Positions 1-6,354 of a stretch of 64,000 bases of DNA are shown in pieces. The DNA is from UBA7957 sp965224675. Its GTDB lineage: Bacteria; Pseudomonadota; Gammaproteobacteria; Granulosicoccales; Granulosicoccaceae. Within the stretch, counting starts at the first letter, position 1. Every line of letters starts with the position of its first letter. The stretch is taken from assembly GCA_965224675.1 (NCBI GenBank), contig CBDDAA010000004.1, forward strand, positions 1,798,001-1,862,000, given 5' to 3'. The position numbers were made by a program, and so were the translations under genes. The notes under the pieces were generated by a model. The model saw nothing but the letters and a program-made list of their open reading frames with translations. It was not told the origin of the DNA and ran no database searches.

Positions 1-612
1 CGCCAACGTGAACTCTATGAGCTAAAAGGTCGTTTGACAAAAGAGCTGGAACTAATGGATGGCAGCGATAAAGCCGCACAACTTGCCGAATACGCTGAAG
101 AGAAACTCACTGGAATGCGTGCATCAGTGAATGACTATATTCGGTTAAAAGTTGCGGTAAAGCTGCTGCGAACTGAAATTGAGCAGTTCAGGCAAATGAA
201 TCAAGGACCGTTGTTACAAAGCGCAAGTAAATATTTCTCCAGCTTGACATTGGATGCTTTCACTCAACTCAGGGCAGGCTATTTCGAGGCTGATGAGCCG
301 GTATTACAGGCTTTGAGACAAAATGGTGAAATACTCTTTGTTGAAGGGATGAGCACCGGCACTCGTGATCAATTGTATCTCGCACTGCGACTTGCGGCGG
401 TAGAGAAATTTGTCGATGAAAATGGCCCGATGCCATTTGTAGTTGATGATGTGTTGATTGAGTTTGACGATGATAGGACTCAGGCAGCACTTGATACGCT
501 GGCAGAACTATCGAGCAAAACGCAGGTTGTCGTTTTTACCCATCATCAACGTTTGGTGGAGCAGGCTGAGGGTTTGGGACGTGGGATTAGTATTCATCCG
601 CTTTTGGCGTAG
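1..612 (+). CDS. YhaN-like SMC/Rad50-type ATPase, C-terminal fragment
   Basis: The reading frame is open from the first base, so this is the 3' end of a gene that starts before the window; about 203 residues are visible. They carry the C-terminal half of an ABC/SMC-type ATPase: a coiled-coil-like stretch, a signature-like STGTRDQLYLALRLA, a Walker B-like MPFVVDDVLIEFDDD and an H-loop-like VVFTHH. This combination is typical of the large YhaN family, which usually sits beside a YhaO/SbcD-like nuclease and is thought to act in DNA end processing. The partner and the Walker A motif lie outside the window. Family assignment is fairly secure; the cellular role is inference. Confidence 0.85.
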   Translation, partial: RQRELYELKGRLTKELELMDGSDKAAQLAEYAEEKLTGMRASVNDYIRLKVAVKLLRTEIEQFRQMNQGPLLQSASKYFSSLTLDAFTQLRAGYFEADEPVLQALRQNGEILFVEGMSTGTRDQLYLALRLAAVEKFVDENGPMPFVVDDVLIEFDDDRTQAALDTLAELSSKTQVVVFTHHQRLVEQAEGLGRGISIHPLLA

Positions 613-683
613 CATACTTGATCTGCCAGTTACCTGTTTATTAGGATGTGACCTTAAAGGACAGGCATGTTTTATCCTGAGTG

Positions 684-752
684 AAACGTCTTATGCGGAC
701 CCGCATGCAGGGTGTTGTGGGGCTGAGGGTTAGAGACCCTCAGCTACCCGAT
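684..752 (+). other. Candidate group II intron 3' end (domains V-VI), remnant
   Basis: Bases 684-717 fold into a 34-nt hairpin laid out like intron domain V: a wobble-rich lower stem (685-692 with 709-716), a 2-nt bulge (707-708), a 5-bp upper stem (693-697 with 702-706) and a four-base loop. Next comes a domain VI-like hairpin, a perfect 9-bp stem at 722-730/736-744 extended by GGG 719-721 with CCC 747-749. An unpaired A746 lies seven bases from a possible 3' end at 752 (CCCGAT, ending A-Y). No intron reverse transcriptase precedes it, so at most a relic survives. The catalytic triad of domain V is not canonical. The 722-744 hairpin could instead be a terminator for the upstream gene. Confidence 0.4.
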
Positions 753-764
753 TAGCTGTTTTTA

Positions 765-1151
765 TTACCACTTTTTGATGATACTGTAATGCGAAAAACC
801 TGCCCCTGCTTTCGAGCCATTTTCCATATCCATAAGGCTAAAGTATTCTCCACACGGGATACAAGCATTAACTTTTTCACTTGCTGATATTGCATTAGAT
901 TTTGTTTTCCAGTGAATAATATCGGCATATTCGATATTATTTTTTTTAACTAACTCTCGGCTTATAAATCCTTCTTGTTTTACTAGAAAATTAGAATTGA
1001 CTAAATCTGCTGCTTTTATCAATTTCTCATCACTAATTCCATTGACTTTGATAAATGGTGCCCATTCAACAACAATTATATCTTGCGCATAGACGAACAT
1101 ACTTGCTAAAAACAAGAATAGAGCCAATAGTGATTTTTTAGTTGTTACCAT
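765..1151 (-). CDS. Small secreted protein, possibly ABM-like dimeric alpha/beta-barrel
   Basis: This 128-residue protein has a clear Sec signal peptide (MVTTKKSLLALFLFLASMF, cleavage probably after VYA-Q). The mature part, with the pattern VVEWAPFIKV...FLVKQEGFISREL...ADIIHWKT, resembles dimeric alpha/beta-barrel proteins of the antibiotic-biosynthesis-monooxygenase type; that is a resemblance by eye only. It has two cysteines (ACIPCGEY). A good ribosome-binding site (TAGGAGAA) precedes the ATG. It lies 20 bp downstream of the DUF6194-type gene on the same strand, so the two may be co-transcribed. The function is unknown. Confidence 0.65.
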   Translation of the reverse strand: MVTTKKSLLALFLFLASMFVYAQDIIVVEWAPFIKVNGISDEKLIKAADLVNSNFLVKQEGFISRELVKKNNIEYADIIHWKTKSNAISASEKVNACIPCGEYFSLMDMENGSKAGAGFSHYSIIKKW

Positions 1152-1171
1152 ACAATTCTCCTAATTAATTG

Positions 1172-1603
1172 TTATTTAATTTTTTTATTAAATTTTCCAA
1201 TGGCATTGTTATATGCCTCTATTATTAAAGGATAAATCTCTTCAAATTTATCTTGTGAAGGTGATAAAATACAAACCCATGACATCCATGCATAAATTGG
1301 ATGAGGCATAAGAATATTTGTTGTTAACAAATCCTGATCTGTTTCAACAATACACCCTTTTGCTGGACGTTTAGGTTTTTCTCCAAAGATATTTTTATAT
1401 GTGCCTTTTGAAATTCCAATGCTTAATCTAAATACTCCATTTTTTGATAAACTTTGGGACTTATCGTTGTTGCCATCTTTTTCTTTAATAGTGCAGAAAT
1501 ACACACCATTCGGTAGTTTATTTCCGAGGTTATAAAATAAGGAGATAAGAGTCAGTTCTATTTTGCAATAGATAAATGTTAATATAGTATTATACCATGC
1601 CAA
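1172..1603 (-). CDS. DUF6194-like protein with damaged N-terminus
   Basis: From about residue 24 on (FYNLGNKLPNGVYFCTIKEKDG, FRLSIGISKGTYKNIFG, MPHPIYAWMSWVCILSP) the protein matches my recollection of the DUF6194 family, a small cytosolic family of unknown function. The first 23 residues do not look like the family, and the ATG has no ribosome-binding site. A +1 reading just upstream gives T-D-S-Y-L-L, close to what would be expected before FFYN, which suggests a one-base deletion near 1535. The gene is therefore probably N-terminally broken. A possible mobile-element edge lies directly upstream (1604-1715). The true start cannot be placed. Confidence 0.55.
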   Translation of the reverse strand: MAWYNTILTFIYCKIELTLISLFYNLGNKLPNGVYFCTIKEKDGNNDKSQSLSKNGVFRLSIGISKGTYKNIFGEKPKRPAKGCIVETDQDLLTTNILMPHPIYAWMSWVCILSPSQDKFEEIYPLIIEAYNNAIGKFNKKIK

Positions 1604-1621
1604 GGCTTAGACTCAACTTGT

Positions 1622-1664
1622 AAGTGCAACGATTCACCCGCTACAAACACATAAGAAGTGCAAC
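1622..1664. repeat. Nonamer direct repeat AAGTGCAAC in possible IS-end remnant
   Basis: The nonamer AAGTGCAAC occurs at 1622-1630 and 1656-1664. It is followed by a promoter-like stretch and a good ribosome-binding site (AGGAGTTGAA) before an ATG at 1714. That ATG opens only a 28-codon frame with no transposase similarity. The arrangement recalls the left end of an insertion sequence whose transposase was lost, but no family can be named with confidence. It abuts the damaged start of the DUF6194-type gene. Confidence 0.25.
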
Positions 1665-1773
1665 TATCCTGACCGAGAGGGTACAGGTAATAACCTGAAT
1701 ACCAGGAGTTGAAATGAAAAAAACTATAATCATCTATCACATAAAAACCGAAATTTTCATACGAACAACCGTC

Positions 1774-2715
1774 TCAGCAGCCTTTAACGAGCTTCGATAA
1801 TGCCAACTGCTGATCTTGCTCGAAAATATAGTTCTGCGAATTCAGTCGCCAGGTAGTTACAGCCTTGAAACCGTAAGTCGACATCTCTCCAAAAGCTTCA
1901 GTTGCACTCTGCACACCCTTCTCCTTCCCAGTAGGATTCTTGACGGCTTCACTAGCCTCAAACTTAGCACCATAGGCAAAAGCGTCAGGTTTGATACCAT
2001 AGTTAACGAACTGTCCAGGAAGACTGGTACTGGAATACATTTGAAATGCGATTATATCGAAATGCTCGTTCACCGTTTGGGCATCTAGATTGTTCGTCGT
2101 TGCAGGTCCCATTGTCAGTAACATTCCAGCATTTTTAAGTGCCGGGCCGACAGCGGAGAAGGTGGTTTTAAACTGTGCTTTTGTTGTGTCGTCGCTGAGG
2201 TATTCCCACTCCCAATCAATATCGAACCCGTGAAGCCCATAATGATCGAGGTAGGTGACAACATTTTTTGCAAATGCTTCGGCTGATGCTTGGTCAGGGT
2301 TTTGAGGGTCAGGATAAATCTGTGATATCAAGTGCTGTTTGCCATAGAGGAGTGTAAGACAGATCTTGATTTTAGGGTTCGCCTTTTTCGCATCTCGAAC
2401 GATCCACTCCATGTAATTTTGATCAGTGGGGATGCTTTCATCGTCATTTACAGGATGGTTGACCTTATCAAGAAACAGTGTGTAGCTGCTACCATCACCC
2501 ACAGGAATCGTATTGTTACTGGTGGGAACAATGTCAACAAAACAGAGATTTATAATGTCGTTAGCTTGATAAATATTTTCACTGATCAAACGCTGAAATG
2601 CACTGTTTGGATTATTATAATTGGTCCCTGACGGGTCATCCTCACTCAGTAAAATCCATGCGTTACACATGGGAGAAAGTTTCGAAGCAAACGGTGGATT
2701 TGATGGCTTAGTCAT
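1774..2715 (-). CDS. Cytosolic glycoside hydrolase family 18 (chitinase/endoglycosidase-like)
   Basis: This 313-residue protein is a single GH18 TIM barrel. The catalytic strand reads HGFDIDWE at residues 162-169: the DxxDxDxE motif with its first Asp replaced by His, while D165, D167 and the acid Glu169 are kept. FDIIAFQMYSS near residue 215-225 fits the later substrate-binding strand. There is no signal peptide and no chitin-binding module, unlike most secreted chitinases. AAAGGAG precedes the ATG. The likely activity is hydrolysis of beta-1,4-linked GlcNAc polymers or a related glycan; the cytosolic location and small size leave the substrate open. It lies in the accessory region between mobile-element remnants. 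Confidence 0.8.
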   Translation of the reverse strand: MTKPSNPPFASKLSPMCNAWILLSEDDPSGTNYNNPNSAFQRLISENIYQANDIINLCFVDIVPTSNNTIPVGDGSSYTLFLDKVNHPVNDDESIPTDQNYMEWIVRDAKKANPKIKICLTLLYGKQHLISQIYPDPQNPDQASAEAFAKNVVTYLDHYGLHGFDIDWEWEYLSDDTTKAQFKTTFSAVGPALKNAGMLLTMGPATTNNLDAQTVNEHFDIIAFQMYSSTSLPGQFVNYGIKPDAFAYGAKFEASEAVKNPTGKEKGVQSATEAFGEMSTYGFKAVTTWRLNSQNYIFEQDQQLALSKLVKGC

Positions 2716-2798
2716 TGAATTTCTCCTTTTCTATTTCAGATTTTTAATGTTAAATACTTCTACTTTTTCTTTACGCATAACGATTTGGATAAGGCGTA

Positions 2799-2816
2799 CG
2801 ACGCTTTTTCGCGTCG
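2799..2816 (+). other. GC hairpin upstream of IS110-type transposase stub
   Basis: CGACGC (2799-2804) pairs perfectly with GCGTCG (2811-2816) around a T-rich loop. It lies about 95 bp upstream of an IS110-type transposase start. In the IS110 group the non-coding end 5' of the transposase encodes the bridge RNA, so this may be what is left of that region. No complete bridge-RNA fold could be drawn, so the assignment is inference. Confidence 0.25.
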
Positions 2817-2910
2817 CACTTGACCTACTTAATACTCATCGAGCCTTCTCCTCCTGCTCAGCAATGTCAGCTAAACTGGAGGGCGACCAAACCACTACGG
2901 AGAAAGCCCA

Positions 2911-3033
2911 ATGAACTTTTACAATAGCACACACCCATATTACTGCGGCATCGACTTACATGCCAGAAACCTTTATGCCTGCATTGTTGATCAGGAAGGA
3001 AGTACCTGTGTTCACGGAGAAATGCTGGTTAAC
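2911..3033 (+). pseudogene. IS110-family transposase, N-terminal stub
   Basis: The first 41 codons (from MNFYNSTHPYYCGIDLHAR, then LYACIVDQEG) are the start of an IS110-family DEDD transposase, including the first catalytic Asp in YCGIDLH. Similarity stops around codon 41, and the rest of the frame (to 3165) is out-of-frame sequence of the convergent gene. Complete transposases of this family have over 300 residues, so about a tenth remains. No right end is seen. The stop codon of the convergent gene (3029-3031) lies inside this remnant, which suggests that the insertion or its decay cut the end of that gene. Confidence 0.75.
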
Positions 3034-4177
3034 AGGTTAAATCTAATTTTCGGTGCCGAATCCATTTTTCTCCTTTACTCCGGACCCAAAGCTTGTTTCC
3101 ATAAACGCGGGGAGATTCAACACTCATACTACTGCTATCGAATTCGCCTTCTATTACAGCCATAAAGTCACTGTCACTGGTAAATGCCCTCATATACTCG
3201 GCCTCAAGAGTTCCGAGTTTGTCTTCATTGAATCTCAGAACTCTATTAACATAATCTGCAACAATCCAGGTCCCATATTGATGTAATCCAGCGATTATTA
3301 TATATCTGTTATCACCCTCAGTAAGACGGGCAAAGATCCCATAATCGCCAGCCTTACCATAGGGTACATTTCCCACCCCGTTGCGTTTTCTTCTATAACA
3401 ATGCTCTGCATTTGATTCAAGGGGTTCGTCCAGTTTCTGTCCTTGTTCATGGGCATCGTAAACTTGAATTTTCTTAATTGGAGTCCGATCGTACTGTTCG
3501 CTTGTAACCTTATCATCCTTTCTTCTGACCTTAATATCGTCGATTGATTGATAGTCATTCACAAACCAGCATGGAAGGTTCATTTTTTTGAGCCATTTTT
3601 TTATGTCATCTTCGCTATTACATCTCTTTTCTTTGTGTGATTTCCTTTTTTTTGATTTTCCCTTCCATGCTCTATTATCATCGCTATGTGTCGCTACATA
3701 ACTAAATTTTTTGTTTAGTGCTGGATTGGATTGAGGGCTACATATAAAAATCACGTTTCCTGTCACCCAATCATCTTCTACTTTTACAGAGCCTTTTGAA
3801 GTGTCGATCTCTTTCAAAGAAACTTTATCTAATCCCAATGCCATTCCAATTACGTGAATAGCATAAAAATCGCCTTGATTTATTAAAGGGAGTGGTTTGC
3901 CGCTTAAATAATGAACAGGATATACAATTTTATATCGGTTATGTGTGCCTTGATATTTTCTCGAAAGAGGGAATAGCTTGGAGGCTCTATCCGCAACAAA
4001 AGAATCAGTTGCTAATGTGGCAGTAATTGACTTTGTTTCATTTCCAATATTTACAGCGTGATTTAACTGCTTCCTTTGTTGAAATGCAATGAAAGCCGTA
4101 ATAACAATCGATACAAAACCAAGTGATAATGACACAATATTCATAACATTATCATGTACTAGTGACGCAATATTCAT
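3029..4177 (-). CDS. Orphan membrane-anchored protein of unknown function, C-terminus altered by IS remnant
   Basis: I do not recognise this 382-residue protein. It has one N-terminal membrane segment (residues about 13-32, NIVSLSLGFVSIVITAFIAF), a short basic stretch, then a soluble domain with YPVHYLSGKPLP, a Lys/Arg-rich insert near 175-190 and YIIIAGLHQYGTWIVADYV near 300. The last residues and the stop codon fall in the IS110-type remnant, so the native C-terminus may be lost. A 33-bp in-frame tandem duplication repeats the first codons (MNI...MNI). GGAGGT precedes the first ATG. Base composition is AT-rich like the rest of the accessory stretch. Confidence 0.65.
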   Translation of the reverse strand: MNIASLVHDNVMNIVSLSLGFVSIVITAFIAFQQRKQLNHAVNIGNETKSITATLATDSFVADRASKLFPLSRKYQGTHNRYKIVYPVHYLSGKPLPLINQGDFYAIHVIGMALGLDKVSLKEIDTSKGSVKVEDDWVTGNVIFICSPQSNPALNKKFSYVATHSDDNRAWKGKSKKRKSHKEKRCNSEDDIKKWLKKMNLPCWFVNDYQSIDDIKVRRKDDKVTSEQYDRTPIKKIQVYDAHEQGQKLDEPLESNAEHCYRRKRNGVGNVPYGKAGDYGIFARLTEGDNRYIIIAGLHQYGTWIVADYVNRVLRFNEDKLGTLEAEYMRAFTSDSDFMAVIEGEFDSSSMSVESPRVYGNKLWVRSKGEKWIRHRKLDLTC

Positions 4178-4184
4178 AACATTA
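4136..4184. repeat. 33-bp-period tandem duplication at a gene start
   Basis: AATATTCATAACATTA occurs at 4136-4151 and again at 4169-4184, exactly 33 bp apart. It repeats 11 codons at the N-terminus of the orphan membrane protein, placing two Met-Asn-Ile starts in frame. Only the outer start (4177) has a Shine-Dalgarno sequence (GGAGGT). Confidence 0.85.
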
Positions 4185-4498
4185 CCTCCAATTGATTGAC
4201 GCTTTTAATCCTAATGATCAATAGGTATTGGTGTAATAACAGATAAAGCACTATTTGTTGGTGAAGCTATTGAGTCATTAAGATTAAACGCCTTTCATCG
4301 CTAAAGGAAAATCAGATCTAACATATGTCGAAGTAAAAATACTAATACCTTTAACTTTGTTTTACTATATTGTTTAAATTATATTAATCATTGGTTTTAC
4401 AAAGAGAGGGTCTCTAATAACGACTGTCCTTAGTTCTTCTATTTGATCGAACACTATTCGTCAGATTACGGCCCAACTTATACATTTTAATTCTTATG
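4178..4498. other. AT-rich intergenic region without a recognisable gene
   Basis: The 321 bp between the orphan membrane protein and psuG are AT-rich and hold no convincing frame. The only structure seen is AGAGA-GGG-TCTCT at 4403-4415, which overlaps a 12-bp sequence (4406-4417) inverted with respect to 730-741. No terminator for psuG with a U-tract was found. Confidence 0.6.
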
Positions 4499-5422
4499 CT
4501 ACAAATCACAGTAAATTTTCGCAATTTGAGCCGCGAGTCGGGCATTGTTAAAAACCAATTGAATATTGGCCGCCAGACTTCTCCCATCCGTAGATTGTGC
4601 AATTTCAGACAGCAAAAATGGTGTGCTTTGTTTTCCCCTGATTTTCTGCTTTTTCATCTTGTGTAGTGCTTGTTCAATAATGAAATCAATTTCTTCATTA
4701 GCCATAGCGTACTTTTCAGGAATTGGGTTTGCAATCACGACTGCACCGTTCAAACATAGTTGCCATTTGCTGTGTAAAATCTTTGCTATTTCTTCAGGTG
4801 TGTTTATTTGAGAATCGACAGAAAACCCACTCTCACGAGTATAAAACGCAGGCATGAATTTGGTTTGATACCCTAATACAGGTACGCCGTGTGTTTCCAA
4901 ATATTCGAGAGTTAGTCCAATATCGAGAATTGATTTCACCCCAGCACAAACTACCGCCACCGGCGTTCGTGCCAACTCCTGTAAATCTGCTGAGATGTCC
5001 ATGGTGGTTTCAGCTCCACGATGAACGCCACCAATTCCGCCGGTAGCAAAAACTTTTATCCCGGCCATGTGTGCAAGAATAATTGTTGATGCAACCGTGG
5101 TCGCCCCATCTTTTTTTTGTGTAACAACAACAGGAATATCTCGCCGACTTGTTTTTGTTACAGCCGTTCCGATTTTACCCAGATATTCAATTTGAAGAGG
5201 ACTCAAACCAATAATTAACGCTCCTTGTATTATTGCAATAGTAGCTGGAACAGCGCCATTATCGCGCACTACCTGTTCCGCCTGGAGGGCGGTTTCCACG
5301 TTTTTTGGATAAGGCATGCCATGAGAGATAATTGTAGATTCAAGCGCTACTACGGGTTTACCTTCAGCGAGTGCAGCTTCTACTTCAGGGCTGATGTTTA
5401 ATAATGTCTTAAGTGCTGCCAC
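4499..5422 (-). CDS. psuG: Pseudouridine-5'-phosphate glycosidase
   Basis: The 307-residue protein matches the PsuG (IndA-like) family over its full length: ALESTIISHGMPYP near the N-terminus, VTKTSRRDIP, ATGGIGGVHRGAE and the conserved VCAGVKSILDIGLTLEYLE. PsuG splits pseudouridine 5'-phosphate into uracil and ribose 5-phosphate in the cytosol. The start is GTG at 5422, overlapping the TAG stop of psuK by one base (TAGTG), so the two should be translationally coupled. PsuK upstream supplies its substrate. Assignment is secure. Confidence 0.93.
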   Translation of the reverse strand: MAALKTLLNISPEVEAALAEGKPVVALESTIISHGMPYPKNVETALQAEQVVRDNGAVPATIAIIQGALIIGLSPLQIEYLGKIGTAVTKTSRRDIPVVVTQKKDGATTVASTIILAHMAGIKVFATGGIGGVHRGAETTMDISADLQELARTPVAVVCAGVKSILDIGLTLEYLETHGVPVLGYQTKFMPAFYTRESGFSVDSQINTPEEIAKILHSKWQLCLNGAVVIANPIPEKYAMANEEIDFIIEQALHKMKKQKIRGKQSTPFLLSEIAQSTDGRSLAANIQLVFNNARLAAQIAKIYCDL

Positions 5423-6354
5423 TACATGTCATCCAGTATTTTTTCCACCGCAAATACCGACATTTCATGGCTGACAGTATTTGTCGATGCTAATGTTAAT
5501 CTGGCTGCAGCCAGGGCGAAATAGCTGCATTCTCTTGTTTCAATTTTATTCTGCCAACAGTGTGCCAACGCTGCCATCAAGGCGTCTCCGGCGCCGTTAC
5601 TGTTAACAATGGCACTGATTGGTAGTGAAACCAAGTCGTTATTCTGACCATCACTATAATACAGACCGCGTGAACCCATGGTGATAAATAGGTACTCTAC
5701 GCCTTGTTTGTGGAACCAATCGGCGAGAATAGATAAATCGGCGTCGTTTTTTACTTTTATCCCTGAGAGGTATTCGGCTTCAACCAGATTAGGTTTGAGC
5801 GTGTGTATGGAAGACAGGAATGGATTTATTTTGGTGGATTTAATCACCGATACTGTATCAACAAAAAATTTCGTGTCGGGTAAATTTTTAAACAGATAGG
5901 TGAGCAGCTTGTGATTCAGGTTTGTATCCAGAACAATAAATTGCGCTTTTTGTAATAAGATCAGATGTTTTTGTAGATGTTCGGAATTGAAATGCTGAAA
6001 TATTTCCATATCTGCAATAGCTGATTGCATCTCTCCTTGAACATCGGTGATGGACATATAGCATGATGTTAAATGTCCATTAAGCCTCACCATTCGACTG
6101 GTGTTTATTCCAGCTTTTGTACTTAACTCAATTAATCGCTTTCCCTGCTGATCATTGCCCACGGGCGCTATCAAATAACAATTATTGCCCAATCGTGCGA
6201 GATTCTCGGCGATATTGCGGGCAACGCCGCCCGCACTGTAACTAACTATTCCAGGTGTTGAAGTCTTAGGCAAAAGCGCTGAGTCAGGTGATCCCAGTAT
6301 ATCCATATTGGCACCACCAATGACAACACAAAAATTGCTTTCATTCACGTTCAT
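5422..6354 (-). CDS. psuK: Pseudouridine kinase (PfkB family)
   Basis: This is a PfkB/ribokinase-fold kinase of 310 residues: N-terminal GGANMDILG, the substrate-side glycine pair in SAGGVARNIAENLARLG, and the catalytic anion-hole/base motif NSNGAGDALMA near residue 255. Its position directly before psuG identifies it as the kinase that makes pseudouridine 5'-phosphate. The ATG at 6354 lies inside the gltA reading frame; the genes overlap by 14 bp, so psuK may depend on ribosomes finishing gltA. No separate promoter is evident. Confidence 0.9.
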   Translation of the reverse strand: MNVNESNFCVVIGGANMDILGSPDSALLPKTSTPGIVSYSAGGVARNIAENLARLGNNCYLIAPVGNDQQGKRLIELSTKAGINTSRMVRLNGHLTSCYMSITDVQGEMQSAIADMEIFQHFNSEHLQKHLILLQKAQFIVLDTNLNHKLLTYLFKNLPDTKFFVDTVSVIKSTKINPFLSSIHTLKPNLVEAEYLSGIKVKNDADLSILADWFHKQGVEYLFITMGSRGLYYSDGQNNDLVSLPISAIVNSNGAGDALMAALAHCWQNKIETRECSYFALAAARLTLASTNTVSHEMSVFAVEKILDDM

